Source of the DNA: Ammoniphilus resinae
GTDB taxonomy: Bacteria; Bacillota; Bacilli; Aneurinibacillales; RAOX-1
DNA: 64,000 bases
Direction of reading: 5' to 3'
Assembly (NCBI RefSeq): GCF_017873965.1
Contig: NZ_JAGGKT010000001.1
Location: 372,001 to 436,000, forward strand
Shown in pieces: positions 36,363-46,968 of the stretch (positions within the stretch are counted from its first letter, which is position 1; the number at the start of each line of letters is the position of its first letter). The translations under genes and the position numbers were made by a program. The notes under the pieces are model-generated. The model was given only the letters and a program-made list of their open reading frames with translations. It was not told the DNA's origin and made no database searches.

Positions 36363-39017
36363 ATGGCAGACACAATGAAAGAAATGCCTACAAAGTATGA
36401 TCCGAAGGAAGCTGAAGCAAAATGGTATCCTTATTGGTTGGAAGGGAAATTTTTCAATGCGGAACGAAATGCTGAAAAAACGCCCTTTACCATTGTCATT
36501 CCCCCACCCAATGTAACAGGAAATTTGCATATTGGACATGCCTTAAATAATACACTTCAAGATATCCTGATCCGTTCCAAGCGGATGCAGGGCTATGATG
36601 CTTTGTGGCTACCAGGTATGGACCATGCCGGGATTGCAACCCAAGCACGGGTAGAAGGTAGGTTGAAAGAAGAGGGGATATCCCGATATGATTTAGGCCG
36701 GGAAAAATTCGTGGAAAAAGTTTGGGAATGGAAAGATAAATACGCAGAGATCATTCGCAGGCAATGGTCGAAAATGGGCCTTTCTCTCGATTACTCTAGA
36801 GAGAGATTCACACTTGATGAGGGACTATCAAAGGCTGTTCGCGAAGTTTTTGTTCGACTTTATGAAAAAGGCTTAATCTATCGCGGTAAATATATTATTA
36901 ACTGGGATCCAGAGACTCGAACTGCACTTTCCGATATTGAAGTCGAATATAAAGAATTAAAAGGTGCACTCTATCATCTTCGATATCCGCTCAAGGATGG
37001 GACAGGCTATATCGAAGTGGCTACCACACGGCCAGAAACGATGCTTGGTGATACAGCCGTTGCCGTTCACCCGAAAGATGAACGGTATCAGAAGTTGATC
37101 GGAAAAACTGTTGTCCTGCCGATTATTGGACGAGAAATTCCAATTGTTGCGGATGATTACGTTGATCGGGAATTTGGAAGCGGGGCAGTAAAGATCACCC
37201 CTGCACACGACCCGAACGACTTTGAACTAGGAAGAAGACATAATCTAGAGCAGATTCTAGTCATGGATGAAGCAGGAAAAATGAACGAGAATGCCGGCGC
37301 GTACCAGGGAATGGATCGTTTTGCATGCCGCAAACAGATCGTTAAGGATCTTCAGGATCAGGGAGTATGCTTTAAAATTGAGGAGCATATCCATCAGGTT
37401 GGCCATAGTGAACGGAGTGGGGCAGTCGTTGAACCCTATCTGTCTACCCAATGGTTTGTCAAAATGGGACCATTAGCAGAAGAGGCTATCAATAAACAAA
37501 AAAGTGAAGAGCGAGTAGCTTTTGTTCCCGATCGTTTTGAAAAAATTTATTTGCACTGGATTGAAAATATTCGTGATTGGTGTATTTCCCGTCAATTATG
37601 GTGGGGACATCGGATTCCTGCCTGGTATTGCGGTTCTTGTGGGGAAATGACCGTTTCTAGGGAAGATATTACAACTTGTCCGCATTGTGACAGTACGGAG
37701 TTAAAACAAGACAATGATGTCCTGGACACCTGGTTCAGTTCAGCACTTTGGCCTTTCTCCACGCTTGGATGGCCTGAGGAAACAGAGGACATGAAGCATT
37801 TCTATCCTACGGATGTTTTGGTTACCGGTTATGATATTATCTTTTTCTGGGTAGCCCGGATGATTTTTACGGGCCTTGAGTTTACTGGTGAAAACCCATT
37901 TAAGAATGTATTAATCACCGGACTTGTTCGTGATGCGGAAGGTCGCAAGATGTCCAAATCGCTAGGCAACGGAGTAGATCCAATGGAGGTCATCGATCAA
38001 TACGGGGCAGACGCTATGCGCTTCATGCTGGCTACAGGGAATACCCCGGGAAATGACCAACGTTTCCGTTGGGAACGGGTAGAATCTGCACGGAACTTTG
38101 CTAATAAAATTTGGAATGCCTCCCGTTTTGCTTTGATGAACCTGGAAGGATTCACGGCTGCAGACATCGATTTATCCGGTAACTTAGGTACTACAGATAA
38201 GTGGATCTTAACCCGTTTAAATGAAACCATTGCCGATGTGACCCGTCTTCTTGATCAATTTGAATTTGGTGAAGCTGGACGTTCCCTAAATAACTTTATT
38301 TGGGATGATTTATGCGATTGGTACATTGAAATGGCAAAACCACATCTGTATGGAGAAAATGCAGAAGCAAAGAAAACGACACAATCCGTCCTATGCCATG
38401 TATTGGATCAAACCCTTCGTTTGCTTCATCCATATATGCCATTTATCACAGAAGAGATTTGGCAGCATCTGCCGCAAAGTGGAGCAAGCATTACAGTAGC
38501 ACCTTGGCCAATAGTGGATGAGACCCATCATTACCCTGAATCTGTGAAACAGATGGGGCTGTTAATGGAAGTCATTCGCAGTGTCCGTAATATCCGGGCA
38601 GAAATGAATGTACCGTTAAGCAAAAAAGTAGAGTTAATGATTAAACCAACAAATGAAGAAGCCTATAGCTTATTATCCCAGGGTGAAGAATATATTGAAC
38701 GCTTTTGCAATCCGCAGAAACTGGAGATTTCACTTAGTCTTGGGGTTCCTGACAAGGTCGTTTCCGCTGTTGTAACAGGGGCAGAAATTTATCTGCCGTT
38801 GGCTGGATTAATTGATATTGATAAGGAAATTGCCCGTCTGGAGAAAGATGCTGAGCATTTAAAAAATGAAGTAGAAAGAGTAAACAAAAAATTGGTGAAT
38901 CAAGGATTTGTCGCCAAAGCTCCAGCCCACGTGGTTGAAGAGGAACGGGCTAAAGGCAAAGACTATCAAGAAAAGCTGGAAAAAATCCAGGTCAGAATCC
39001 AAGAATTAAAGAACTAA
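36363..39017 (+). CDS. valS: Valyl-tRNA synthetase
   Basis: An 884-residue class I synthetase charging tRNA-Val. HIGH motif in [18 protein letters not shown] in [14 protein letters not shown], an editing CP1 domain with [17 protein letters not shown], a zinc-type CGSCGEM...CPHC insertion, and a C-terminal coiled coil ([19 protein letters not shown]...). ATG at 36363 follows GGAGGA; an in-frame ATG inside the T-box terminator (36310) is rejected. Confidence 0.98.
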   Translation: MADTMKEMPTKYDPKEAEAKWYPYWLEGKFFNAERNAEKTPFTIVIPPPNVTGNLHIGHALNNTLQDILIRSKRMQGYDALWLPGMDHAGIATQARVEGRLKEEGISRYDLGREKFVEKVWEWKDKYAEIIRRQWSKMGLSLDYSRERFTLDEGLSKAVREVFVRLYEKGLIYRGKYIINWDPETRTALSDIEVEYKELKGALYHLRYPLKDGTGYIEVATTRPETMLGDTAVAVHPKDERYQKLIGKTVVLPIIGREIPIVADDYVDREFGSGAVKITPAHDPNDFELGRRHNLEQILVMDEAGKMNENAGAYQGMDRFACRKQIVKDLQDQGVCFKIEEHIHQVGHSERSGAVVEPYLSTQWFVKMGPLAEEAINKQKSEERVAFVPDRFEKIYLHWIENIRDWCISRQLWWGHRIPAWYCGSCGEMTVSREDITTCPHCDSTELKQDNDVLDTWFSSALWPFSTLGWPEETEDMKHFYPTDVLVTGYDIIFFWVARMIFTGLEFTGENPFKNVLITGLVRDAEGRKMSKSLGNGVDPMEVIDQYGADAMRFMLATGNTPGNDQRFRWERVESARNFANKIWNASRFALMNLEGFTAADIDLSGNLGTTDKWILTRLNETIADVTRLLDQFEFGEAGRSLNNFIWDDLCDWYIEMAKPHLYGENAEAKKTTQSVLCHVLDQTLRLLHPYMPFITEEIWQHLPQSGASITVAPWPIVDETHHYPESVKQMGLLMEVIRSVRNIRAEMNVPLSKKVELMIKPTNEEAYSLLSQGEEYIERFCNPQKLEISLSLGVPDKVVSAVVTGAEIYLPLAGLIDIDKEIARLEKDAEHLKNEVERVNKKLVNQGFVAKAPAHVVEEERAKGKDYQEKLEKIQVRIQELKN

Positions 39018-39043
39018 GAATTAAAAAATTAAGGGAAAAGAAC

Positions 39044-39078
39044 GAATAGAAAAGCTTCCCCGAAGCTTTTCTATTCAT
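39044..39078 (+). terminator. valS terminator
   Basis: Perfect 15-bp stem GAATAGAAAAGCTTC / GAAGCTTTTCTATTC; the T tract is weak, so the long stem must do most of the work. Confidence 0.75.
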
Positions 39079-39136
39079 TACTTATCGTTTAAAGTCATAT
39101 ATTGTTTAGGAATGAGTTAGAAGTGAGGTTTACAAA

Positions 39137-40489
39137 ATGATTGCATTTGATACAGCAATGAATTGGTTAGAGGGGTTACAGAAATTTGGGATTAAGCCAG
39201 GCTTGGAAAGAATGGAATGGATGTTGGAAAAGTTAAGTCATCCCGAGCGCCGCTTGAAATTTGTTCACATTGCCGGTACCAATGGCAAAGGGTCTACTGT
39301 GGCTTTTCTGACTAGTGTTCTACGGGAAGCTGGCTATGAGATTGGAACCTATACATCTCCAGCCATGGGTAACGTAACAAACCGTATACAGTGGAATGGA
39401 AAGGACATTCCGGACGATCAATTCGCCAATTTTATTGAAAGATTGATTCCACTTGCTGAAGAACTCGAAAGAACAGAATGGGGACCTCTTACAGAGTTTG
39501 AAACGACAACCCTGATTGCCATTCTTTATTTTGCCGAAGAGGTTTTTCCGGACCTAGTCATTTGGGAAACGGGTTTGGGAGGTCTCAATGATTGTACAAA
39601 TGTTGTTGTTCCAATCGTTTCTGCAATTACAAACATCGGCTTTGATCATACGCAAATATTAGGGGAAACAAAAAGGGAAATTGCTATGCAGAAGGCTGGC
39701 ATAATTAAAAATGGATTTCCTACTATTACCACAGAAGAAGATCCTGAAGCTTTGGAAGTGATCGAGACAACTGCGGTAAGAAAAAAATCCCCAATCTATA
39801 GATTAAATAAAGATTTCCGTATCGTACGTAAATCTACTGACCCAGATAAGCAGATAGAAATGCTTGATTTCTATAGTCCATATACAGATTATCACGATTT
39901 GCAGATCCCTCTGTTAGGGGAACATCAGGTGAAAAATGCAGGATTAGCGATCATGGTTTTATTGGTTATGCGGGAGTTTTATGCTGTCTATTTTGAATCC
40001 GAGGATTTGCTGGAAGGGTTAAAAAAGACAATTTGGCCGGGGAGATTTGAAATCATAAAAGAGGATCCCTTGCTTATTTTGGATGGTGCGCATAATCTGG
40101 AAGGAATAGAAGCATTATCGAAAGTCCTAAGCGAACGGTTTGCACACCAGAAGCCTAGACTTCTGTTTGCAGCGCTTGAAGATAAAGATGTGCAAGGAAT
40201 GATCCAGCGACTTTCCACGGTGGTTAGCCAGGTAATTGTGACCAAGGCAGAGCACCCCCGGGCTACGGAGTTAGAAAATTTAGAGATGTGGTTTCGAGAT
40301 GCCAACTCGCAACTTGAGATCCTCCCCATAGAAGATTGGCGGAAGGCGGTTTCTACATGGCAAAGTGAAGCCGCAAAGGGGGATATCTTGCTAGCAACAG
40401 GGTCGCTTTACTTTATTTCCGACCTGCGCAAGGAACTTGGCGGAAAGCAAGCTGCCTGCTTCGATTTAAAGGAAGGGACTGGTGAATAA
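39137..40489 (+). CDS. folC: Folylpolyglutamate / dihydrofolate synthase
   Basis: A 450-residue Mur-ligase-family enzyme adding glutamate to folates. P-loop HIAGTNGKGSTVAFL (about residues 43-57), WETGLGGLNDCTNVV, TNIGFDHTQILG and the later ILDGAHNLEGIEAL are the family signatures. ATG follows GTGAGG. Located after valS as in B. subtilis; its stop overlaps the murC start. Confidence 0.96.
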   Translation: MIAFDTAMNWLEGLQKFGIKPGLERMEWMLEKLSHPERRLKFVHIAGTNGKGSTVAFLTSVLREAGYEIGTYTSPAMGNVTNRIQWNGKDIPDDQFANFIERLIPLAEELERTEWGPLTEFETTTLIAILYFAEEVFPDLVIWETGLGGLNDCTNVVVPIVSAITNIGFDHTQILGETKREIAMQKAGIIKNGFPTITTEEDPEALEVIETTAVRKKSPIYRLNKDFRIVRKSTDPDKQIEMLDFYSPYTDYHDLQIPLLGEHQVKNAGLAIMVLLVMREFYAVYFESEDLLEGLKKTIWPGRFEIIKEDPLLILDGAHNLEGIEALSKVLSERFAHQKPRLLFAALEDKDVQGMIQRLSTVVSQVIVTKAEHPRATELENLEMWFRDANSQLEILPIEDWRKAVSTWQSEAAKGDILLATGSLYFISDLRKELGGKQAACFDLKEGTGE

Positions 40490-41864
40490 ATTGACAGCAA
40501 AAACCGAACATATACATTTCATCGGGATTGGCGGCTATGGTATGAGCGCCATTGCCAGAGTCTTGGTTGACATGGGGCTTAAGGTTACGGGATCTGATGT
40601 TGCCCGTAAAGAGTTGACGGATAAGCTCGTTTCAAGAGGGGCTACAGTTTTTATTGGACACGAGGCAAAACATGTTCGGGGCGCAGATGTTGTGGTGTAC
40701 TCTACAGATATTCCGAAGGATAATGTAGAATTGGTAGAGGCAGGGAATTTACAAATTCCTTTAATACACCGCTCCGAAATGCTTGCCCGTATTTTAAACG
40801 AGCGTTCAGGAATAGCCGTATCTGGCGCCCATGGAAAAACAACGACCTCGTCAATGATTTCACTGGTCATGGAAAAAGCAGGGGCTGACCCGACCTACAT
40901 TATTGGTGGAGAAATTATGGATATTGGAAGTAATGCCAGGGCTGGGAAAGGGCCATATGTTGTTGCGGAAGCAGACGAAAGCGATGGATCCTTTCTCCAC
41001 TATCATCCTGAGATTGCCGTCGTTACCAATATTGAAGCAGATCACCTGGAAAATTATGATGGGGATTTTGAAAATTTAAAAAAGGCCTATCGGAAATTCC
41101 TGGGGAATATTAGAGAAAATGGTAAAGCTGTCCTTTGTTCTGATGATGAGTATCTGCAGGAAATGATTCCAGATTTAAAATGCGAATTCATTACCTATGG
41201 GATTGAGAAACCTGCTGATTTTTCTGCAGAAGAGATTATATACGGGGACCGGACGGTTTCTTTTACATTAAAAAAAGGAAAGACGAAGCTTGGAAGGTTG
41301 AACTTATCCGTTCCCGGACGTCATAATGTATTAAATGCTTTAGCTACAACGATTGTCTGCCTGGAAGCTGGTATTCCTTTCCCGCAGATTGCGGAGGCTA
41401 TCCCTTATTTTCGTGGGGCGAAAAGGCGATTTCAAGTGATTGGTGAGGTCAATGATATTCTCGTGGTTGACGATTATGCCCATCATCCAACGGAAATTGA
41501 AGCGACGATTCAGGCTGCAAAGTCAACGAATCGAAGAATTGTTGCAGTATTTCAACCACAACGCTATACTCGAACATTTTTTCTATTAGATGCATTTAGC
41601 CGGGCATTTTCCGATGCTGACCATGTGGTCATTGCCGATATATATTCACCTGCTAATGACACCCGAATGGATGTAACAGCACAGCATTTGGTTGACTTAA
41701 TAGAGAAGAACTCCAACCCCAACGTGGTTTATATGCCGACAAAAGAAGACGTTTACCAGTATTTGTTAGATACAGCAAAACGTGGGGATTTAATCATAAC
41801 GATGGGAGCAGGTGATATCTGGAAGGTTGCGGAAAAGCTTGTTTCTCATTGGAAGGATCAGTAA
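40482..41864 (+). CDS. murC: UDP-N-acetylmuramate--L-alanine ligase
   Basis: A 460-residue cytoplasmic peptidoglycan enzyme adding L-Ala to UDP-MurNAc. N-terminal FIGIGGYGMSAIARVL Rossmann motif, ATP site VSGAHGKTTTSSMI, EADESDGSFL, VVDDYAHHPTEIEATI and FQPQRYTRT are all present. GTG at 40482 overlaps folC by eight bases and follows GGAAGGG; TTG at 40491 is an alternative. The folC-murC pairing is unlike B. subtilis. Confidence 0.97.
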   Translation: MNKLTAKTEHIHFIGIGGYGMSAIARVLVDMGLKVTGSDVARKELTDKLVSRGATVFIGHEAKHVRGADVVVYSTDIPKDNVELVEAGNLQIPLIHRSEMLARILNERSGIAVSGAHGKTTTSSMISLVMEKAGADPTYIIGGEIMDIGSNARAGKGPYVVAEADESDGSFLHYHPEIAVVTNIEADHLENYDGDFENLKKAYRKFLGNIRENGKAVLCSDDEYLQEMIPDLKCEFITYGIEKPADFSAEEIIYGDRTVSFTLKKGKTKLGRLNLSVPGRHNVLNALATTIVCLEAGIPFPQIAEAIPYFRGAKRRFQVIGEVNDILVVDDYAHHPTEIEATIQAAKSTNRRIVAVFQPQRYTRTFFLLDAFSRAFSDADHVVIADIYSPANDTRMDVTAQHLVDLIEKNSNPNVVYMPTKEDVYQYLLDTAKRGDLIITMGAGDIWKVAEKLVSHWKDQ

Positions 41865-41888
41865 TGTGCTCAATTTAAAACAATGAAC

Positions 41889-41918
41889 AACCGTCTAACA
41901 TTTGTTAGCGGTTTTTTT
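41889..41918 (+). terminator. folC-murC terminator
   Basis: AACCGTCTAAC / GTTAGCGGTT (one mismatch) and seven T. Confidence 0.88.
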
Positions 41919-41992
41919 CTGTCTTTTTTAGTTCTATTAATCTCTCATTTTCATATGATAACAATAAAAGGTCTTCAAAGGAGAGGTTAATC

Positions 41993-43165
41993 ATGAACAA
42001 GGATAAGGCGAGAATCACAATCCGACTTGGACAAGCCGATCAAACTAAAAACACGCAGTCTATCCCTCCGATAAAGGAAAAGGAGCAAGATTCCTTACAG
42101 ACCTTTGGTGAGTTGGACAACCCTTCACCAGATCCCCTGGCACACAAGGAAATTGCGGTAAGTAAGGAAACAACAAACGATGACCTAGAAATATACGGTC
42201 CTAAATATGTACCAAATTCATTGCCTACATCTGAAAAGAGAAGAGTTCCTTTTTCACAAAAGGTTCGAAAGAAGCGCTCAAATAAAATAAAAGGTACAAG
42301 TCCAAAAGGTTTAGGCAGTGCGGTGCTTTCTGTGTCTGGTGCGATTGCCCTTGGTCTGGTTTTTGGCTATGTGGTGCTAAATTTTTTTAATTCTAACACG
42401 GGTGTGACCCCTCATCAGCCCTCTACACCAAGTGCGGCAGCGCCGATGAGTCAGCAGCTACCAGAACAAGCAAAGGTTGAATCATCGGGCGGGCAGCAGC
42501 AACCTCCTGTCCAATTGGATGTGAACAGCAAAGAAGGTAAGAAAGTTTCTCTTCACCTCCCTGCGCAGAGTTTTCATATGATTCAAGGCGGTGTCTTTCA
42601 AAACAAAGAGAATGCCAAACCGATTTTAGATAAGATTGAAGCTAATGGATGGCCACATATTTTTCAAGGTGAAACACCACTTTATTTATTTTTAGGAGTA
42701 AGCTTGGATCGGAATCAAGCACTTGCCATTGCGAATCATTTTAAAGACCTTGATGTGTATATAAAGGAATACCCTTATTCCGAAAGAACCATTACCCTCC
42801 CTTTAAAAGCTGATACGAATGTAACGCAGGAGGAATGGGGTAATTGGTTTACCAAGGAATCAGAATTAATCACCGTTGTTGGAAAGGCTCTTAGTGAGGG
42901 GTTAAATGAGGGGGGGATTACCGCGGAAACCATGAAAGAAGTGGCAACCTCTCACCGAAGTTTTCTTGATCGTGGGAGGGAAATCATTAATAAATTACAA
43001 CAACAGCAGGAACTGGGGAATCGATTCTTGAATGACTATAGCAAAGGCATCACGGCTTTGCAGAGATTTCAGAAGGAACCAGTTGAAGGATATTTGTGGC
43101 AAGCGGAGCAGGCCTTTTTGGATGCTTTTGGAAGCAAAGAGCAGTTTTTAACCTCGTTCAAATAG
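41993..43165 (+). CDS. spoIIB: SPOR-domain membrane protein, SpoIIB-like
   Basis: A 390-residue bitopic protein: a cytoplasmic basic/polar N-terminus (to about 107), one transmembrane helix (about 108-132), a Pro/Gln-rich linker, a SPOR-like domain (about 193-262: FHMIQGGVFQNKENAKPIL...LFLGVSLDRNQALAIANHF) that in the family binds denuded peptidoglycan, and a C-terminal helical part. Position between folC/murC and maf matches spoIIB of B. subtilis, which helps septal thinning and engulfment. ATG follows AAAGGAGAGG. A weak sigma-E-like pair TTCTATT-n13-CATATGAT is at 41932-41959. Confidence 0.8.
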   Translation: MNKDKARITIRLGQADQTKNTQSIPPIKEKEQDSLQTFGELDNPSPDPLAHKEIAVSKETTNDDLEIYGPKYVPNSLPTSEKRRVPFSQKVRKKRSNKIKGTSPKGLGSAVLSVSGAIALGLVFGYVVLNFFNSNTGVTPHQPSTPSAAAPMSQQLPEQAKVESSGGQQQPPVQLDVNSKEGKKVSLHLPAQSFHMIQGGVFQNKENAKPILDKIEANGWPHIFQGETPLYLFLGVSLDRNQALAIANHFKDLDVYIKEYPYSERTITLPLKADTNVTQEEWGNWFTKESELITVVGKALSEGLNEGGITAETMKEVATSHRSFLDRGREIINKLQQQQELGNRFLNDYSKGITALQRFQKEPVEGYLWQAEQAFLDAFGSKEQFLTSFK

Positions 43166-43168
43166 CTT

Positions 43169-43203
43169 AAAGGGAGTCGGGTTATGCCTGCTCCCTTTTC
43201 TTT
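43169..43203 (+). terminator. spoIIB terminator
   Basis: Perfect 8-bp stem AAAGGGAG / CTCCCTTT followed by TCTTT. Confidence 0.8.
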
Positions 43204-43230
43204 CATGTTGTTTTCAGCCTGAAGAACAAC

Positions 43231-43259
43231 TTGTCGAAAAAATCACCTTTTGCTAAACT
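43231..43259 (+). promoter_or_regulatory. Sigma-A promoter of the DUF4321-maf-radC unit
   Basis: TTGTCG (43231-43236), 17 bases, TAAACT (43254-43259) with an extended TGC. Confidence 0.5.
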
Positions 43260-43311
43260 GATTGTGCCTATGGGAAAATTTAGAATTTTTCTATCTGAGA
43301 GGAGCAACTGA

Positions 43312-43548
43312 ATGAAAAACACCATTGTTTTTATTATCGTCCTGATTGTTGGACTTATTTTTGGGAGTATTATGGGGAAAATATTGGGACAATGGGTTCC
43401 TTTTCTTGGAACTGGAGAAGTGCTTACATGGGAACCTAAAGGGGATTTTGTAATATTTAAGTATGATTTCTTTCTCCAGGTTAAACTAAACCTTAGTGGA
43501 ATCTTAGGTTTAGTTTTAGCGTATTGGCTCTACAAAAAGATTAAATAA
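43312..43548 (+). CDS. DUF4321-family small membrane protein
   Basis: A 78-residue protein with an N-terminal helix (IVFIIVLIVGLIFGSIMGKILG), a short conserved middle (PFLGTGEVLTW) and a C-terminal helix (LSGILGLVLAYWLYKKIK). It matches the DUF4321 pattern, a small membrane protein often found next to maf/radC/mreB in Firmicutes; function unknown. ATG follows GAGGAGC. Twenty bases separate it from maf, so they are one transcript and a link to envelope growth is likely by context only. Confidence 0.85.
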   Translation: MKNTIVFIIVLIVGLIFGSIMGKILGQWVPFLGTGEVLTWEPKGDFVIFKYDFFLQVKLNLSGILGLVLAYWLYKKIK

Positions 43549-43568
43549 AAAGCTTAAGGAGGCGGGAG

Positions 43569-44177
43569 ATGGTTCTACCGGACAAGAGGCCGCTGATCTT
43601 GGCATCCTCATCACCAAGAAGGCAAGAGATCCTACGAAATTTAGGCCTAGATTTTTCTGTGAAGGTAAGCGGGGTAGATGAATCTTTTTCTGACGGACTA
43701 AAACCTGCGGAAATTGTCGAATTGTTGGCTGAAAGAAAGGTGGCCAGTGTAAGTGAAGAAGTTTCTGACGGCTTAGTGATAGGTTCAGATACCATCGTTG
43801 TTTTGAACAATCAAATCCTTGGGAAGCCCATAAACCTGGAGGATGCTTTCCGAATGCTAATGTCTTTACAAGGCAGCACCCATTCTGTTTTTAGTGGGCT
43901 GACAGTGATGGATGTTCGTACCGGACGGAAACTCACGGGACATGTGGAAACTAAGGTCACGATGCGAGGGCTAAGTGAATCGACAATAAAGAAGTACATT
44001 GCAACTGGTGAACCTTCAGATAAAGCGGGGGCTTACGCAATCCAGGGTTTTGGAGCGATTTTTATTGAAAAGATTGAAGGCGATTATTTCTCTGTTGTTG
44101 GTTTGCCTATACGGTTATTAGCTGACTTTCTCAATGATTTTGGATACCCCATTCTTGAAATTGGACAAAGGTCTTAG
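43569..44177 (+). CDS. maf: Maf nucleotide pyrophosphatase
   Basis: A 202-residue Maf/YhdE-type dTTP/UTP pyrophosphatase that blocks septum formation when overproduced in B. subtilis. LASSSPRRQEILRNLGL at the N-terminus, VIGSDTIVVLNNQILGKP, and KAGAYAIQGFGAIFIEKIEGDYFSVVGLP are the family blocks. ATG follows AGGAGGCGGG. Followed by radC and mreB as in B. subtilis. Confidence 0.96.
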   Translation: MVLPDKRPLILASSSPRRQEILRNLGLDFSVKVSGVDESFSDGLKPAEIVELLAERKVASVSEEVSDGLVIGSDTIVVLNNQILGKPINLEDAFRMLMSLQGSTHSVFSGLTVMDVRTGRKLTGHVETKVTMRGLSESTIKKYIATGEPSDKAGAYAIQGFGAIFIEKIEGDYFSVVGLPIRLLADFLNDFGYPILEIGQRS

Positions 44178-44222
44178 CATTTTTAAGAAAAAAATATAAA
44201 CGATGGATGAGGGGATGTTTTT

Positions 44223-44912
44223 TTGGGGAAAAGAGGTTTAGCTGAGAATCGAGTCCCAGTGATGGAACTTCCAAGAGAACGGATGATTCATAATGGGGTT
44301 CACGCCTTGTCAAATGTGGAATTGATTGCGATTTTACTAGGTACTGGCTCTGCTGGAGAATCGGTTGTAAACCTTGCCCATCGGGTGATGGGACATGTTG
44401 GGGGACTCCGGCAATTCCTTGATGTTTCGATGGAGGAATTAATAGAAGTAAGGGGAATTGGTCCCGCAAAGGCGATTTCGCTGTTGGCTAGTATCGAACT
44501 TGGGAGAAGAATTGCAAAAACAACACCCGAAACTCGCTGTACGATTCGATCCCCTGAAGATGTTTCAAAATTTATGATGGAAGAACTTCGTTACTTAAAG
44601 CAGGAGCATTTTGTGTGCTTGTTCTTAAATACAAAAAATCAGGTGATCGGACAGCACACAATCTTTATCGGCAGCCTCAATTCATCTATTGTCCATCCGC
44701 GGGAGGTTTTTAAGGAAGCCATTCGCAGGAGCAGTGCTTCGATTATTTGCCTGCATAATCATCCAAGTGGGGACCCCGCACCTAGCAAAGAGGATATTGA
44801 AGTAACGAAAAGATTGATCCAAGCCGGTCAACTAGTTGGAATCGATGTGCTGGACCATGTGGTGATTGGTGATGGCCGTTACTATAGCCTAAAGGAACAT
44901 GCGTTGATTTGA
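44223..44912 (+). CDS. radC: RadC/YsxA JAB-domain protein
   Basis: A 229-residue protein: N-terminal helix-hairpin-helix region (VRGIGPAKAISLLASIELG) and a JAB/MPN-like metal site HNHPSGDPAPS. The family is conserved but its role (formerly DNA repair) is unsettled. It starts with TTG at 44223 after GATGAGGGG; the nearby ATG at 44216 is out of frame. The mreB promoter overlaps its last codons. Confidence 0.93.
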   Translation: MGKRGLAENRVPVMELPRERMIHNGVHALSNVELIAILLGTGSAGESVVNLAHRVMGHVGGLRQFLDVSMEELIEVRGIGPAKAISLLASIELGRRIAKTTPETRCTIRSPEDVSKFMMEELRYLKQEHFVCLFLNTKNQVIGQHTIFIGSLNSSIVHPREVFKEAIRRSSASIICLHNHPSGDPAPSKEDIEVTKRLIQAGQLVGIDVLDHVVIGDGRYYSLKEHALI

Positions 44913-44937
44913 ATTCATAGGCTAAAACTCTTATAAT
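44909..44937 (+). promoter_or_regulatory. Sigma-A promoter of the mre-min operon
   Basis: TTGAAT (44909-44914), exactly 17 bases, TATAAT (44932-44937). It gives a leader of about 70 bases before mreB. Confidence 0.75.
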
Positions 44938-45015
44938 TATATGTTGGTGTAATAGATAATCGAAGACTACAAAAAAGTTAAATATTTATGGTAGGTATGG
45001 AAGGAGTCGGCATAG

Positions 45016-46056
45016 ATGTTCGGTGGTTTCTCACGAGATATGGGTATAGATTTGGGAACTGCAAATACATTAGTTTATGTGAAAGGAAAAGGGATTCTCG
45101 CGCGAGAACCTTCTGTTGTTGCGATTCGAACGGATACCAGGACAATTGAAGCAGTGGGAAATGCCGCAAAAAGCATGATTGGACGTACGCCTGGAAATAT
45201 TGTGGCGGTGCGCCCGATGAAGGACGGGGTTATTGCAGATTTTGAGACGACAGCCACAATGCTTCGTTATTTTATCCGCCAAGCTCAAAAAAATAGAGGA
45301 ATCTTGCCGCGAAGACCGAATGTTATGGTTTGTGTTCCCTCAGGGATCACGGCAGTAGAAAAACGGGCAGTGGAAGATGCAACAAAACAAGCGGGAGCAA
45401 GGGAAGCCTATACGATTGAAGAACCCTTTGCTGCGGCGATTGGGGCAGATCTCCCCGTTTGGGAACCAACAGGAAGTATGGTTGTCGATATAGGAGGTGG
45501 GACGACTGAAGTAGCGATCATCTCGTTGGGAGGGATTGTTACCAGTAGATCCAGTCGTTTGGCCGGAGATGAGATGGACGAGTCGATCATACAATACATA
45601 AAGAAAAAATATAATCTAATGATCGGAGAACGAACAGCTGAAGCATTAAAGATGGAAATCGGATCTGCGATGCCTACAGAAAAAAATGAGAAGATGGATA
45701 TAAGGGGAAGAGATTTGATTTCCGGGCTTCCCAAAACAATTGAAATATCCTCTCATGAAATTTCTGATGCGCTTCAGGAAACCGTGAACAGTATTGTGGA
45801 AGCTGTTAAGGTCACTCTTGAAAAAAGCCCACCTGAACTTGCTGCCGATATTATGGATCGAGGCATTGTTCTCACTGGTGGTGGGGCCCTCTTACGGAAT
45901 ATGGATAAACTATTGAGCCAGGAAACAGGAATGCCCGTGATCATTGCTGAAAATCCGTTAGACTGTGTTGCGATCGGGACCGGGCGCGCCTTGGAAAATC
46001 TTCACTTATTCAAGTCGAAGTCGGGAATTACAACAAGATCTCGAAGAGGAAGATAG
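45016..46056 (+). CDS. mreB: Rod shape-determining actin-like protein MreB
   Basis: A 346-residue actin homologue forming membrane-bound filaments that steer the elongasome. Phosphate-1 motif [16 protein letters not shown], phosphate-2 [18 protein letters not shown], and adenosine motif [15 protein letters not shown] are intact. ATG follows GGAAGGAG. First gene of mreB-mreC-mreD-PBP-minC-minD. Confidence 0.98.
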   Translation: MFGGFSRDMGIDLGTANTLVYVKGKGILAREPSVVAIRTDTRTIEAVGNAAKSMIGRTPGNIVAVRPMKDGVIADFETTATMLRYFIRQAQKNRGILPRRPNVMVCVPSGITAVEKRAVEDATKQAGAREAYTIEEPFAAAIGADLPVWEPTGSMVVDIGGGTTEVAIISLGGIVTSRSSRLAGDEMDESIIQYIKKKYNLMIGERTAEALKMEIGSAMPTEKNEKMDIRGRDLISGLPKTIEISSHEISDALQETVNSIVEAVKVTLEKSPPELAADIMDRGIVLTGGGALLRNMDKLLSQETGMPVIIAENPLDCVAIGTGRALENLHLFKSKSGITTRSRRGR

Positions 46057-46074
46057 AAAAGCAGGTGTTAAGTT

Positions 46075-46968
46075 GTGTCTAATTTTTTCTTGAAAAGACG
46101 GTTGCTTGCCTTATTAGTCAGTTTAATACTCCTCGTTATTATAATGGGGATCACTGTGAACGATCGACCGTACCCGAGCTGGCCGGAACGGTTTATTCGG
46201 GATTCCTTTTCCCTGGTGCAGGGAGTAGTATACAAACCCGCTTATGCTGTAGCGGGTTTTTTTGAGAACATTAAACATATGTATTCAGCATTCGAGGAAA
46301 ATAAGGGCTTGAAACAAAAGATGGAAGAGTATACGCAAATGTCAGCTGACCTTCAGGAATTAAAAATTGAAAATGAGCAACTGCGCGATATGCTGGATGC
46401 AAAGGAATCAAAACTATCGGATTATAAAGTTCGGGCAGCCGAGGTCATTGCAAGAAGCCCGGAAAGATGGAATCATACGGTCATTATTGATCGTGGTGAA
46501 AAGGACGGGATCGAGCCAAATATGGCCGTCATTACTCCCAAGGGTTACATTGGAAGAGTACAAAGTGTATCCAATTATTCTTCCCAGGTGGAATTAGTTA
46601 CGGATATTGAACGGGGAAATCATATCGGAGCAATCATCCAAGGGAAAGAACATATATTCGGCGTTGTAGAAGGGTATGATCCTAAAAATAATCTGTTAAT
46701 CATGAGAAAAATACCGATGCAATCTGAAGTTTCTCCGGGTCAGTTGGTTATTACCTCCGGGTTAGGCGGTACGGTGCCAAAAGGTTTAGTCATGGGTGAG
46801 ATTGTAGCTGTGAGGATGGACGATCAATTTCTAACAAAGGATGCTTTTATTAAACCAAATGCTGACTTGCAAAAAATTGAGAAAGTTTTTGTAGTGGAAA
46901 GATCATTTGTTCCTCCTACTGAAATTCCAGTTCCAAAACCAACTGAAGAAGGGGGAACAGGGTCATGA
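46075..46968 (+). CDS. mreC: Rod shape-determining protein MreC
   Basis: A 297-residue bitopic protein: an N-terminal transmembrane helix (RLLALLVSLILLVIIMGI), a coiled coil (about 70-110, ENKGLKQKMEEYTQM...), and the extracytoplasmic beta-barrel domain (DRGEKDGIEPNMAVITPKGYIGRV; LVITSGLGGTVPKGLVMGEI). Scaffolds the elongation complex. Starts with GTG at 46075; its stop overlaps mreD (ATGA). The tail is proline-rich and low in complexity. Confidence 0.96.
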   Translation: MSNFFLKRRLLALLVSLILLVIIMGITVNDRPYPSWPERFIRDSFSLVQGVVYKPAYAVAGFFENIKHMYSAFEENKGLKQKMEEYTQMSADLQELKIENEQLRDMLDAKESKLSDYKVRAAEVIARSPERWNHTVIIDRGEKDGIEPNMAVITPKGYIGRVQSVSNYSSQVELVTDIERGNHIGAIIQGKEHIFGVVEGYDPKNNLLIMRKIPMQSEVSPGQLVITSGLGGTVPKGLVMGEIVAVRMDDQFLTKDAFIKPNADLQKIEKVFVVERSFVPPTEIPVPKPTEEGGTGS